A stretch of DNA of 61,124 bases, taken from NCBI GenBank assembly GCA_017829005.1, contig JAGAJF010000163.1, positions 1 through 61,124 on the forward strand, in the 5' to 3' direction. This document shows positions 27,629-36,571 of this stretch, one piece after another. This DNA comes from Oscillospiraceae bacterium. GTDB taxonomy: Bacteria > Bacillota > Clostridia > Oscillospirales > Ruminococcaceae. Position numbers and translations under genes: made by a program. Below the pieces are notes generated by a model. The model did not search any database, was not told where the DNA came from, and saw nothing but the letters and a program-made list of their open reading frames with translations. Numbering within the stretch: the stretch's first letter is position 1; every line of letters begins with the position of its first letter.

Positions 27629-27751
27629 GGACAACGACACACGTTTTACCCGACGGCATTGCCGTCAAGGTATGTAAATCTGATCACGGTACTGCAAGTT
27701 TCTTTACGATGATCGGGTCTGCATAGGGCAGGACGTGTGATTTTTTTGTCC
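27629..27751 (+). ncRNA. Highly structured leader RNA, possible riboswitch-like element
   Basis: Five helices can be drawn by eye. Outer GGACAA (27629-27634) pairs with TTGTCC (27746-27751). CACACGT (27638-27644) pairs with ACGTGTG (27733-27739). GACGGC-ATT-GCCGTC forms a hairpin (27652-27666). CTGATCA (27680-27686) pairs with TGATCGG (27710-27716). GTCTGC pairs with GCAGGAC (27717-27734) with one bulge, competing slightly with the second helix. A run of seven T follows the inner closing stem. The shape is a multi-branched junction just before the ribosome binding site (~27764). I do not recognise a known class. Confidence 0.5.
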
Positions 27752-27778
27752 CAAAATTTTATGTCAGGAGAGATATTT

Positions 27779-28342
27779 ATGCCGAAAAACAATTTTGAAA
27801 GAGGGATATTCGCCCTTATGACAGTGCTTGTTACCGTTCACGCCTATGTATTTTACAGCCTATACATCGTAAACGGCAATATGCTGATGAGCGTTACGGG
27901 GAAAACGAGGGTGCTTGAAGCTATCAAGGCAAACGGCGGCGTTTATATGCTGGGACGGTTCGTTCCCATATGGGCGGTGGTACTGACGGAGTTCTGCTTT
28001 GCATATTGTCTGGAAATGCTTGTGGGAAGTCCCTGTTCGTTTAAGCTTGCCTGCAAGGTTTTCGACCCCCGAAGCACTCACCCTGTGCTGTTTGAGACAG
28101 CGATAATATGCGCTACCGTGGGGATAATGTGTCCTGCTATGAGCTTTATTGCAGCATGGCTTTATTACCCGTATTACATGGGCTTTGACATTTTCACCCT
28201 CCTTGCGGACTGGCTGAAGCTTGTCTGCTTCAATTTTCCCTTTGCGTTCTTTACCCAGCTTTTCTTTATCCAGCCACTTATCCGCACGCTTTTTAAGTCG
28301 ATTTTCAGAAATAACAAGGAGACTGCGGCTGAGACTGCATAA
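27779..28342 (+). CDS. DUF2798-like membrane protein
   Basis: This 187-aa protein has four predicted membrane helices arranged as two similar halves (MTVLVTVHAYVFYSLYI and CATVGIMCPAMSFIAAW regions). It resembles the DUF2798 family as I remember it; no function is known. The ATG at 27779 follows CAGGAG, and an upstream in-frame ATG at 27737 lies inside the structured leader and is not used. A bidirectional terminator follows. Confidence 0.7.
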   Translation: MPKNNFERGIFALMTVLVTVHAYVFYSLYIVNGNMLMSVTGKTRVLEAIKANGGVYMLGRFVPIWAVVLTEFCFAYCLEMLVGSPCSFKLACKVFDPRSTHPVLFETAIICATVGIMCPAMSFIAAWLYYPYYMGFDIFTLLADWLKLVCFNFPFAFFTQLFFIQPLIRTLFKSIFRNNKETAAETA

Positions 28343-28346
28343 AAAT

Positions 28347-28381
28347 TGTACCCGTCCGAGGCATTGTTTCGGACGGGTACA
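28347..28381. terminator. Bidirectional terminator
   Basis: A perfect ~13-bp stem (TGTACCCGTCCGA / TCGGACGGGTACA) with A-rich and T-rich flanks separates the convergent genes at 27779 and 28405. Confidence 0.88.
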
Positions 28382-28404
28382 TTATTTATATAGTTATAGG
28401 TATA

Positions 28405-28899
28405 TTATGGATATGTCACCCAAAGAACGGTATTCTCTTTAAGTCTGAGCATATCCTCAAAGGTAAGGCATTCAAAGCTTCTTTCATCAAAGACAACATC
28501 GGAAAAATCCCGGCTGCAGTCATAATGGATAAGAAATCCCACCGCACCCAGCTCCCCGATGTTCTCACGGAGAAAAGCTGACCATCTTGTTATGTTTTCA
28601 AGGATATTGACCGATTTGCGGAATGGGCTTGTAAGCCTTTCGGCGGTTCGTTTGTCGGCTTCGGCAGCTCGTCCGCTAAACAGCAGCTTTACACATTCCC
28701 CATTTTCAGATGCCAATGCTCTCATTTCACCAAAGCCGTCGGTAAGGCTTCCCTCACCGTAATAGGCAAGTACGGTATAGCCCTCAAGCCCTTTTTTGGC
28801 GGGGATAAGCTCCGTTCTGATATCGTCCCAGCTGTATTTTTCCCTTGTTGCCCGACAGTCCTCTTCGGATCTGAAAATAAGATAAAGCTGACTGCTCAT
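28405..28899 (-). CDS. Hypothetical protein, 164 aa
   Basis: I do not recognise this protein. It is soluble, with no signal or membrane segment, and mixes acidic and aromatic residues (YLIFRSEEDCRATREKYSWDD at the start). The ATG at 28899 follows AAAGGAG. It lies between a bidirectional terminator and the terminator of an XRE regulator, so it is probably transcribed alone. Confidence 0.75.
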   Translation of the reverse strand: MSSQLYLIFRSEEDCRATREKYSWDDIRTELIPAKKGLEGYTVLAYYGEGSLTDGFGEMRALASENGECVKLLFSGRAAEADKRTAERLTSPFRKSVNILENITRWSAFLRENIGELGAVGFLIHYDCSRDFSDVVFDERSFECLTFEDMLRLKENTVLWVTYP

Positions 28900-28925
28900 A
28901 ATTCATTCTCCTTTTTTATTCAAAA

Positions 28926-28956
28926 CGCCGCCTTTGACAAATATCAAAAGCGGCGG
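28926..28956 (-). terminator. Terminator after the XRE regulator
   Basis: A GC-rich hairpin (CGCCGCCTTTGA / TCAAAAGCGGCGG, loop CAAATA) is followed on the minus strand by TTTTG. It lies downstream of the regulator at 28977. Confidence 0.8.
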
Positions 28957-28976
28957 AATTTATATGTGTAATATTT

Positions 28977-29633
28977 TTATTCCTCGGCAGAGTTCATTGC
29001 CGTATTCACGCAGTCCTCACAGGACTTTATCTGATTTAAGAGAGCCGAAGCATATTCGGGATGATCCTCGGAAATGGAGTTTGTGGTTATCTGAACATTC
29101 TGCATAGCGCCGTTTTTTGCGGCATTTTCAGTCTGAGCCTTTTTAAGCTCCATAGCGGCTGAGGTAAATCCGTCCGCACCGGGGGAGTCCACAGTGAAGA
29201 AACGGCGGTCGTTTTTGGGATTTGCGGAATATATGACCCTGAAAATGCGGTAGACCGCAAGGCTCAGATAGCCTCTCACACTTTTTTCCAGAGCAGCGTC
29301 CTCAAGAGAGTTCATAAGAGAAAAGATAAGCTTTTCCGAGTTTATGAGCATATTCTGAGGAGCGGTAAGCTTGTCCTGACCGCTTTCGGGGACATTTTGG
29401 GAAGCATTTTCAGGCTTGCCCATAGGCTCGGCACAGCGCCCAAGAAGATAATCACAGGAAACATTATAATAGTCCGCTGTTTTTACAAGAAATTCCAGTC
29501 CACATTCTCTTATGCCTTTTTCGTAATGGGACAAGAGCGCCTGAGAAACTCCGAGGTCGGCGGCAGCCTGCTTCTGGCTTATATTCCGCTCCTTGCGAAG
29601 CAGGGTAATTATACGGGGGAAATCCGTATTCAC
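28977..29633 (-). CDS. XRE-family transcriptional regulator
   Basis: This 218-aa protein has a Cro/C1-type helix-turn-helix at residues ~4-60 (RIITLLRKERNISQKQAAADLGVSQALLSHYE). A C-terminal part of ~150 residues has no recognised domain. GTG at 29633 is chosen because GGAGG lies seven bases upstream and the DNA-binding domain begins there. The target is unknown. Clostridia carry many regulators of this build near cell-envelope genes, and the next gene upstream is rodA-like. Confidence 0.88.
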   Translation of the reverse strand: MNTDFPRIITLLRKERNISQKQAAADLGVSQALLSHYEKGIRECGLEFLVKTADYYNVSCDYLLGRCAEPMGKPENASQNVPESGQDKLTAPQNMLINSEKLIFSLMNSLEDAALEKSVRGYLSLAVYRIFRVIYSANPKNDRRFFTVDSPGADGFTSAAMELKKAQTENAAKNGAMQNVQITTNSISEDHPEYASALLNQIKSCEDCVNTAMNSAEE

Positions 29634-29854
29634 AAAAGCACCTCCGACCAAAAAAGTAAACCTTAACGGAAAAAATAACTCTACATAATGTAAATTATAT
29701 AACATAACGTACAATTTGTAAAGGGCTATTTCGGCAAAAGGTCATAGAAAAATGTAACTTTTTTATGAACGAAACATATTTTGGTATTTTTGTACACTCA
29801 TTTTGCATATTTTTGCCAATTTCGGAAAATTTCGACGCAAAATAATAAAAAAGA

Positions 29855-29945
29855 TGTTTCAAAAATCTATCGTGCGGAATGGTTTACAATGTCCAAGCAA
29901 AGCTTTGGCGCGATCTCGCCGCGGGTCGTCACCCGCTCACCCGCT
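29855..29945. repeat. GC-rich palindromic repeat, half copy
   Basis: This stretch resembles the right half of the element at 23590-23785 (AAAAATCTATCG, GCGGAATG, then CTCGCCGCGGGTCGTCACCCGC). It ends in the same hairpin, inverted, and runs into the stop codon of the RodA-like gene. The remainder of the 29634-29944 spacer is AT-rich and shows nothing else. Confidence 0.6.
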
Positions 29946-31084
29946 CAGCTGCCGTCATAGAATACCTTGTATTTTTTCTCCGAATGGGAATATGCGCTCA
30001 TAACAAGTCCCAGACCGATGTACATCGACAATGTTGATGTGCCGCCCTGGCTTAAAAATGGCAGGGGAACTCCGATAACGGGCATTGCACCGAAAACCAT
30101 TCCCAGATTTAGTATACAATGTATGCATATCATAGAGTAAACGCCCACGCAGAGAAATTTTCCCGTGTCGTCCTTTGCAATTCGTGAGTCCGCCATAATT
30201 TTCAGGCAGATGTAGGTGAGCATCGCCACCACCGCCATACAGCCCACAAAGCCCATGGTCTGACCCACATATGTGAATATGAAGTCATTTGCCGCTTCGG
30301 GGACTTTAACGTATTCGCCGCCGAAAAGTCCCTTTCCGAAAAGCTGACCCGAGCCGAGAGCAGTCTTGCTCACCCGCTGATGATAGCCTATGCCCAGAGG
30401 GTCAAGCTCCTCGTCAAACAGCACAAGAAATCGTGTTTTCTGAAAGGGCTTCATCACCCTTGTCCACACGAAATAAACCGCAAAGGGCAGTGCAGCGGCG
30501 CAGGGAAGGATATATTTCCAGGATATCCCTGCCGAAAACATCATTATAACGAATATCATCAGAAAAACGCTGGCTGTTCCGTCATCGCCCTGGAGAATTA
30601 CAATGACCGTGGGAATGGCGGCGTGAGCGCAGAGCAGAAGCACATTTGAAAGCCTGTTTATCCTGTCGCCTACCTTTGAAAGGTGAAGTGCGAAGGTGGT
30701 GACAAAGGTTATTTTCAGAAGCTCCGAGGGCTGTAAGGTCATAAACCCCAGGTCTATCCACGCCCTGTCGCCGTAGACCTCGATTCCGAGCCTTGTGAAT
30801 ACAAGAAGGGACAGGATTATAGACAAAGGCGCATACAGCACCCACAGCTTCAGTATATTGTTATAGTCCATAGCCGACAGCATAAGGGCAATGACCCAGC
30901 CTGCAATTATTGCCACAGCCTGAGTTTTGTAAAGGCTTGAATTTACCTCAATGGTGGCAGCTCCGTTTACAACTATGGAATAAAGCAGTATCACGCTGAA
31001 AACCGACAGCGCCGCCGCCGCAAGAAAAAGCATTTTATCAAGCCTGCGGAAATACTGCCCGATATATCCGAGAAGCGCTTTCAT
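29945..31084 (-). CDS. rodA: FtsW/RodA/SpoVE-family glycosyltransferase
   Basis: This 379-aa SEDS protein polymerises peptidoglycan glycan strands. About ten membrane helices are visible. The family motifs YGDRAWIDLGFMTLQPSELLKI and GVPLPFLSQGGTSTLSMYIGLGLV fit RodA better than FtsW. The ATG at 31084 is preferred over a GTG at 31099. The gene has its own promoter and no penicillin-binding-protein partner beside it. Confidence 0.88.
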   Translation of the reverse strand: MKALLGYIGQYFRRLDKMLFLAAAALSVFSVILLYSIVVNGAATIEVNSSLYKTQAVAIIAGWVIALMLSAMDYNNILKLWVLYAPLSIILSLLVFTRLGIEVYGDRAWIDLGFMTLQPSELLKITFVTTFALHLSKVGDRINRLSNVLLLCAHAAIPTVIVILQGDDGTASVFLMIFVIMMFSAGISWKYILPCAAALPFAVYFVWTRVMKPFQKTRFLVLFDEELDPLGIGYHQRVSKTALGSGQLFGKGLFGGEYVKVPEAANDFIFTYVGQTMGFVGCMAVVAMLTYICLKIMADSRIAKDDTGKFLCVGVYSMICIHCILNLGMVFGAMPVIGVPLPFLSQGGTSTLSMYIGLGLVMSAYSHSEKKYKVFYDGS

Positions 31085-31127
31085 ATTTTTTCCTATCACT
31101 CCCTTTTCGACATTTTGTTATGTTTAT

Positions 31128-31157
31128 ATTATAGCATATCTTCCCGCTTTATTTCAA
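31128..31157 (-). promoter_or_regulatory. Promoter of the RodA-like gene
   Basis: On the minus strand TTGAAA (31152-31157) and TATAAT (31128-31133) are 18 bases apart, with a TGC extended -10. Confidence 0.65.
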
Positions 31158-31197
31158 TAGTCAATTTAATGTCAATTCACTTACAAAAGAGTGACAA

Positions 31198-31223
31198 AAC
31201 CGGGAGACAGCCTGTCCCCCGGT
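31198..31223 (-). terminator. Terminator after the gene at 31260
   Basis: The hairpin ACCGGGAGACAG / CTGTCCCCCGGT is followed on the minus strand by GTTTTGT. It lies downstream of the hypothetical membrane protein gene. Confidence 0.7.
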
Positions 31224-31259
31224 CTATGATCGGAAATTATTTGATTTTATGAAAAGCGG

Positions 31260-31928
31260 TCAAATACTTTGAGTGTCAGATGGTATAATAATGTATTTAT
31301 TATATCTTGAAGCAATGCTTTTTCTTTTTGAATATCTGCCCTTTTTTGCAGCTGCACCATTGTTTATACATTTTTTTACTCTGATAAAATCAATAAGTAT
31401 TATCTCTGTTTTGCAGGCAAGCTCCGCGGCTTCCTTTTCATTTAAAGGATAATTAAAATTGACCTTGGTATCATCGGCAAGCAAAACGTCAATGTTATAA
31501 AGCGGTCCTGTACAGGAAGTGTTTCTGCTTATGCCTTCTATAACGCCTTTGTAGACTTTATATTGGCTGTAGAACTTCATTTTGTTGTTTTCATGAAATA
31601 TATCTGCTATCAATAAAAGAATGACAAATAAAAATAGGGGTATCTTCAAAAAGTCCTGGATGATCCCCGCCGTTCCCTCTAAATCATAAGAACGGTGAAT
31701 ACGGGTAGCTGTTACATTTTCCGAGACTATTTCGGGGAAGAACTTTAAATAAAGTATACTCATTATCACAGTGAAAATAATTGCCAGAACGCAAACCGCC
31801 GTATGAGCAATAATTTGCTTTTTTTCGGTGTTCTGCCTTTGGATAATTGCCTTGGCGGCAGAGTTCATTTCCCGTGCAGTAAAATCGCCTATAAAGAAAT
31901 CATCTTGTGTATCACTGTTCTGAGCCAT
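31260..31928 (-). CDS. Hypothetical membrane protein, 222 aa
   Basis: I do not recognise this protein. Two membrane helices (about residues 42-65 and 93-110) flank a short outside loop. A C-terminal cytoplasmic domain of ~110 residues ends in a basic stretch (KKGRYSKRKS). The start at 31928 has AAAGGACA upstream. It lies between the rodA-like gene and a diguanylate cyclase without obvious links to either. Confidence 0.75.
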   Translation of the reverse strand: MAQNSDTQDDFFIGDFTAREMNSAAKAIIQRQNTEKKQIIAHTAVCVLAIIFTVIMSILYLKFFPEIVSENVTATRIHRSYDLEGTAGIIQDFLKIPLFLFVILLLIADIFHENNKMKFYSQYKVYKGVIEGISRNTSCTGPLYNIDVLLADDTKVNFNYPLNEKEAAELACKTEIILIDFIRVKKCINNGAAAKKGRYSKRKSIASRYNKYIIIPSDTQSI

Positions 31929-31981
31929 ATCAATAAATGTCCTTTCGCAGTATTTGAAAATCCGGATAAACGAAAGAAAAC

Positions 31982-33253
31982 TCAGCCTGCAGTTGTCACA
32001 AGCCTGTTTCTGCCCGACTCCTTGCCTGCATACAGCAGGTGATCCGCGCGGTTGATGGTCTCGTCGGGAGTTTCGCCCTGTATCATTTCCGCCGCTCCTA
32101 TGGTTATGGTAACGGGTATCCTTTTGCCCTCCCAGACATATTCGGCGTCACGGACCATTCTCAGAAGCTTTTCAAGAAATGTCTTTGCATCACTAAGCTC
32201 CGAGTTCGGAAGGATTATGAGAAATTCCTCGCCGCCCCATCTTGAAGCAAAGCCCTTTTTCTTCTCGGTCTCTTCCTTGAGCATAGCGGAAAGCTCTTTC
32301 AGAACCAGATCTCCGCAGGCGTGACCATAGCCGTCGTTAATGCTCTTGAAATGGTCGATATCCGCCATTGCAACAGTATATCCCTTGTTCTGTTCGAGCA
32401 GCTTGTCAATTGCCTTGCGGCAGCTTCGTCTGTTGAGCAGGGTGGTGAGGGGGTCTCTTTCAACAAGGTCACGGAGGTTATATCTGAGGGTGTTGGCGCT
32501 TCGGGCGATATCTCCCACCTCGTCAGTCTGACTAAGCGTTTCCGGGGACAGATCTGCCGAGAAATCTCCGCCTGCAACATTTTCCATAAATGTTTTTATC
32601 TCTAAAAGCCTGCCCACTATCCTTGATGAAAATTTGCTGAAAACCACTAAGGTTATGGCAAGCACACAGGCACTTATTACGGTAAAGCAGGTTATGATCT
32701 TTCTCATATTGCTTCTTGCGATGTCAAGGGGTCTGCCTGCAAATATCATACCGACGGTCTTTGCGGAGGAGTCCATAATAGGTATGTAATAGCCTGCGTA
32801 ATTTCTGCCGTTAATTTTAACTCTGCTGTAATAATACTCGATACCCTTGCCGAGAACGCTGTCGATGACCTTTTGGTCGGCGGAGGTGCCTGTAATAAAG
32901 CTGCCGTCGCTGCGCTTCACGGTGGTAAATATTCGTGTGTCCTCCCAGAAAACTGTGAAATCCACATCATCGCTGCAGGCGATCATATTTGTTGCCGTCA
33001 TAAAATCCATATGGGATATCATCACACCGCCCTTGTACAGCGAGCCGTTTTTCAGATAATACTCTCCGTGAAATTCGGAATCAAGAAGATAGTATAATGA
33101 ATGAGCGGCATAATTCACCTCGGTCTTTATACCTTCCTCGGTGGCAACATATATAAGCACCGCACCTGCCGCAGTTATGCACACGCATATCAGTACGGCG
33201 GTCAGAGCGATCATCTTTAGTATTTTTTCGGTAAGCCCGGTCAGCTTTTTCAT
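31982..33253 (-). CDS. Membrane diguanylate cyclase
   Basis: This 423-aa protein probably makes cyclic di-GMP. A membrane helix (~12-33) leads to a Cache-like outside domain (~34-185), a second helix and a HAMP region (~190-260). A GGEEF domain follows with RWGGEEF and the upstream metal motif MADIDHFKSINDGYGHACGD. The inhibitory RxxD site five residues before GGEEF is absent. The ATG at 33253 follows GAGGTG. Confidence 0.93.
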   Translation of the reverse strand: MKKLTGLTEKILKMIALTAVLICVCITAAGAVLIYVATEEGIKTEVNYAAHSLYYLLDSEFHGEYYLKNGSLYKGGVMISHMDFMTATNMIACSDDVDFTVFWEDTRIFTTVKRSDGSFITGTSADQKVIDSVLGKGIEYYYSRVKINGRNYAGYYIPIMDSSAKTVGMIFAGRPLDIARSNMRKIITCFTVISACVLAITLVVFSKFSSRIVGRLLEIKTFMENVAGGDFSADLSPETLSQTDEVGDIARSANTLRYNLRDLVERDPLTTLLNRRSCRKAIDKLLEQNKGYTVAMADIDHFKSINDGYGHACGDLVLKELSAMLKEETEKKKGFASRWGGEEFLIILPNSELSDAKTFLEKLLRMVRDAEYVWEGKRIPVTITIGAAEMIQGETPDETINRADHLLYAGKESGRNRLVTTAG

Positions 33254-33285
33254 TCGGTTCACCTCGATAATTGTCCTTATACAAT

Positions 33286-33314
33286 ATTATACAACAAAAA
33301 TCTACAATTGGCAA
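33286..33314 (-). promoter_or_regulatory. Promoter of the diguanylate cyclase gene
   Basis: On the minus strand TTGCCA (33309-33314) and TATAAT (33286-33291) are 17 bases apart, ~33 bases before the start codon. Confidence 0.72.
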
Positions 33315-33349
33315 TAGATTTTATAATTTTTTAATATTTCTTATCGGGA

Positions 33350-34705
33350 CTATATTCTGAGCTTTCCGTTTGCAGTCATGGGGACAGAGGACACAAATTC
33401 TATGACCTTGGGTATCATATAACGGGGAAGTCTCAGAGCAAGATATTTTTTTATTTCTTCGGCGGATATGGGAGCATTGGTGACCACATAAGCTTTTATG
33501 CATCTTGCCTGACCGAAGCTGTCGGGGAGAGATACGCAGGCACAGTCCGAAATGCCGTTAATTTTAAGTATCTCACCTTCAATTTCCGAAAGCTCCACCC
33601 GAAAGCCCGAGTATTTTACAAAGCCGTTTTTTCTGCCCATAAAGTAAAGCTTTCCCTCACGAAATTCCCCCATATCTCCCGTATAATAGCCATTGTCACG
33701 AAAGCTGTCAGACTGCATTGACGGATCAAGATAACCCCTTGCGGCGCTTATTCCCGAGATAAATATTTCACCCTCACGCACTTCCACATTGCAGGCATTA
33801 TTCCCGTCGCCAATGGGAATATCGCCGCTCAGACCGTCAATCGTCACCTCATAAGCCGTCACAAAGCAGCAGCACTCCGCAGGACCGTAGGCGTTTATGA
33901 GTCTGATATCCCCGAAGTGTTCAAAGCATTTCCTTGCCGTCTCACAGGGCAGGACTTCGCCGCAGCAGAGTATTGTCTCAAGGGAGGGAAAATTAACACG
34001 AGAAAAGCCTTCCGACAGCAGACAGAGTCTCAGAAATGTGGGTGTGCAGACAAATGAACCCGTGTCCTTTTCGGGGGGAGCGTCAGTTTCGATCAGTGTA
34101 TGCCCCTGTGTCAGAACTGGAAAAATATCCGCCACCGACAGGTCAAATGAAAAAAGAGCGTGCCCCGTGTGAACGTCATTTTTCAGAAATCTTTCCGCAT
34201 AACCGCAGAAATTCTGCAGGCTTTCCCGTCTTACGGGTATGCCCTTAGGCTCGCCCGTACTGCCCGAGGTGAAAATTATGTAGGCATTCTCGTCTCCCTC
34301 CGAAACGGGAGAAATGCCCTTGTTCTCATAAAGCTTCTGAAGCTCTTCCACGGAAATTTCGGGGACATTCATATCCCCCGAAAGCCCCTTTTCGGTACAT
34401 ATAACAAGTCCTGCACCCGAAAGTGCAGCTATCCTTTTCACCCTCTCACGGGGAATGGATATATCGCAGGGAACAAAGCTCCGTCCCGCAATAAGGCAGG
34501 CGCTGACAGCAATAATAAAATCGGGAGACTTGTGACCGTAAATCAGAACGGGAGAGCTGTTCCTGCAAAGATATGCCGCAAGCCCTCCCGCTTTCTTTAC
34601 AAGTTCATTGTATGTAACAAAGGAGCCGTTGTATTCATATGCACTGCGCATCGGAAATTTTTTGGCTGCAAGAAGAATTTTTTCGGGAATATCGGAATAG
34701 TTCAA
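33350..34705 (-). CDS. AMP-forming ligase, DltA-like adenylation enzyme
   Basis: This 451-aa ANL-superfamily enzyme activates a carboxylic acid as an adenylate. The ATP loop FTSGSTGEPKG lies at residues ~145-155, then NAYGPAE, YYTGDMG, and the final lysine motif ANGKLRI at the very C-terminus. Overall it looks like D-alanine:carrier protein ligase (DltA), but dltB, dltC and dltD are not nearby. The carrier protein and true substrate are therefore unknown. The start overlaps the VanW stop by four bases, so the two are co-translated. Confidence 0.85.
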   Translation of the reverse strand: MNYSDIPEKILLAAKKFPMRSAYEYNGSFVTYNELVKKAGGLAAYLCRNSSPVLIYGHKSPDFIIAVSACLIAGRSFVPCDISIPRERVKRIAALSGAGLVICTEKGLSGDMNVPEISVEELQKLYENKGISPVSEGDENAYIIFTSGSTGEPKGIPVRRESLQNFCGYAERFLKNDVHTGHALFSFDLSVADIFPVLTQGHTLIETDAPPEKDTGSFVCTPTFLRLCLLSEGFSRVNFPSLETILCCGEVLPCETARKCFEHFGDIRLINAYGPAECCCFVTAYEVTIDGLSGDIPIGDGNNACNVEVREGEIFISGISAARGYLDPSMQSDSFRDNGYYTGDMGEFREGKLYFMGRKNGFVKYSGFRVELSEIEGEILKINGISDCACVSLPDSFGQARCIKAYVVTNAPISAEEIKKYLALRLPRYMIPKVIEFVSSVPMTANGKLRI

Positions 34706-35541
34706 GCTTTAATTTCCCCTTTCGGGATAAGGCTGTGGTCGTACATCACCTTTGAGTGGTTTGTAAGGATAAGCTCGGAGCGGAGAAGCTCACCGCTTTC
34801 ACGGTCGAAAATATCCCTGTATATCTTGCTGCATCTGAAATAATCCTCGCCCTCTTTTGCAAAATGATGCCCCTCCTCGCGGATAACATAGCGGTACTTT
34901 GGGGGCGTATTTCCTCTCAGCTCCCCGTAAAGCACACCATTTTCCACCCACACAAGCAGCTGCACAGGCTCGGACAGGGTGTTTTTAAAGCGGTAGTCTA
35001 CATTTTTATAAAAAACAGATGTACCCGTCCCGAAGGGAACTCTTCGGCGTTCATCGGGAAAAAGTGCATCGCTGTGGTGATGAAGCTCAGTCACCTCAAG
35101 AGGACTGTTAAGAATAAGCCAGTGAATGAGATTTGCCAGCTGACAAAGCCCTCCGCCTATAGCTCTTCCGAGCCTTCCCCGGGAGATGGTAAGCCCCTCA
35201 AGATAGCCCTTTTTTGCAGTGGGCTTTCCCACGAGCCGCCAGAAAGAGAAAATTTCTCCCGGGCAAATTATCAAGCCGTTTATCCTTTTGGCGGCAATTA
35301 TCAGATTTGTCTCCTTATTGCGCTGCAGCTCCATATCCACCCCCGAAAGCTTACGGGCAATGACCGACAGGTGTCCCTTTAATATAACGGGCATTTCTTC
35401 GGCGGTGTGTGTCTTTGCAAAGCGTGTTCCCCTCATAACGCTTATGATATCACGGATATCACGAAGAAGATATTCTTTTACAAGGGAGATATTATAGCAT
35501 ATTTTTCCCCGTTCGCAAAAAAGCTTTCGTCCCTCGCCCAA
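34702..35541 (-). CDS. VanW-family protein
   Basis: This ~279-aa VanW-family protein has the core ETNLIIAAKRINGLIICPGEIFSFW, GGGLCQLANLIHW and HHHSDALFPDERRRVPFGTGTSVFYKNVDYRF. VanW proteins occur in some vancomycin-resistance clusters, but most are unrelated to resistance and their role is unknown. The start is uncertain. A promoter at 35571-35599 rules out the GTG at 35580, and the TTG at 35541 has AAAGGGGG about nine bases upstream. The overlap with the ligase gene suggests a shared envelope function. Confidence 0.85.
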   Translation of the reverse strand: MGEGRKLFCERGKICYNISLVKEYLLRDIRDIISVMRGTRFAKTHTAEEMPVILKGHLSVIARKLSGVDMELQRNKETNLIIAAKRINGLIICPGEIFSFWRLVGKPTAKKGYLEGLTISRGRLGRAIGGGLCQLANLIHWLILNSPLEVTELHHHSDALFPDERRRVPFGTGTSVFYKNVDYRFKNTLSEPVQLLVWVENGVLYGELRGNTPPKYRYVIREEGHHFAKEGEDYFRCSKIYRDIFDRESGELLRSELILTNHSKVMYDHSLIPKGEIKA

Positions 35542-35570
35542 TGCCGACACACCCCCCTTTATATATTTCC

Positions 35571-35599
35571 ATATTATCACAATTTGCTGCCATAATCAA
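35571..35599 (-). promoter_or_regulatory. Promoter of the VanW-ligase pair
   Basis: On the minus strand TTGATT (35594-35599) and TAATAT (35571-35576) are 17 bases apart. This fixes the VanW start downstream of ~35564. Confidence 0.6.
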
Positions 35600-35701
35600 T
35601 TACACATCGGCTACAATTTGATTACATTTCATAAATCCAAAAGAATTTATTATTACAAAACGTCATATAATAACAAAGCATATAAAAAGGAGACGTGGAC
35701 A

Positions 35702-36553
35702 ATGCGGCTTTGGGCATTTATATTATCCGTAATACTTCTGATTGGAGCGTTTTTTATCTCCTATACCCTTCAGATGAAAGCCGAGCCTGCCTCGGCGGAG
35801 ATCGGTGAGGCGGTATCTCTGCCTGCACTGATGTATCACAGCGTTCTGAAAAATACCGACAGAACAGGGGAATATGTGATAACCCCGTCTCAGCTTGAAA
35901 GCGACCTGATCTATCTCAGGGACAAGGGCTATACCGCCGTGTCCCCCGAGGAAATACTTGCCTTTACGGACGAGGGAGAGCCGCTTCCGGAAAAGCCTGT
36001 TCTCATTACCTTTGACGACGGACATCTTAACAATATGACCTATGCACTGCCATTGCTTCAAAAATACGAAATGAAAGCGGTGGTAAACATAACAGGAGCC
36101 TTTACGGTGCAGTCGGAAAAGGAAAACGACCCGAACCCCGCCTATGCCTATCTGACAAGAGAGAATGCGGCGGAGCTTTCCTCGGGCGATGTATTCACCG
36201 TGGGCTGCCACACCTATAATATGCACAGTCTGAACGGCAGAAGGGGAGCGGCGAGAAATAAGGGCGAAAGCGAGGAGGAATATCTTCACATCTTCGGGGA
36301 GGACACGGATAAATGGCTGGATATTTTCGGAAAGGGTCACACCGTCTATGCCTATCCCTACGGCTCAATGTCCCGGGAGGGCTTTGCCGTTTTAAAAGAG
36401 CGAGGCTTTAGGATAATCCTTACCTGCCGTGAAACGGGAAATCTGGTTTATTCCGACGGAAGTATGAAAAATGAGCTTGTGATACTTGACAGATACAACC
36501 GCTCGGGACTTGTGCAGACCGACGAATTTATGACTGCCTGCGGAATTAAATAA
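35702..36553 (+). CDS. Polysaccharide deacetylase, membrane-anchored
   Basis: This 283-aa NodB-homology protein has one N-terminal membrane anchor (~5-25). The catalytic TFDDGH motif (103-108) and the metal pair H170/H175 (CHTYNMH) follow, then YPYGS. It probably removes N- or O-acetyl groups from cell-wall or exopolysaccharide glycans outside the cell. The ATG at 35702 follows AAAAGGAG; an upstream in-frame ATG lacks a site. It is divergent from the VanW-ligase pair. Confidence 0.9.
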   Translation: MRLWAFILSVILLIGAFFISYTLQMKAEPASAEIGEAVSLPALMYHSVLKNTDRTGEYVITPSQLESDLIYLRDKGYTAVSPEEILAFTDEGEPLPEKPVLITFDDGHLNNMTYALPLLQKYEMKAVVNITGAFTVQSEKENDPNPAYAYLTRENAAELSSGDVFTVGCHTYNMHSLNGRRGAARNKGESEEEYLHIFGEDTDKWLDIFGKGHTVYAYPYGSMSREGFAVLKERGFRIILTCRETGNLVYSDGSMKNELVILDRYNRSGLVQTDEFMTACGIK

Positions 36554-36571
36554 TATTTCATAATTTTTATA

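Noticed and set aside
27638..27747. Simple intrinsic terminator in the leader at 27.7 kb
   Set aside because: The T-run follows a long-range helix that encloses ~90 bases and is itself enclosed by another pairing, so a plain terminator does not explain it.
27629..27751. Purine riboswitch, because of the three-way-junction look
   Set aside because: One hairpin has a three-base loop, so the kissing loops of that class cannot form and the conserved core is absent.
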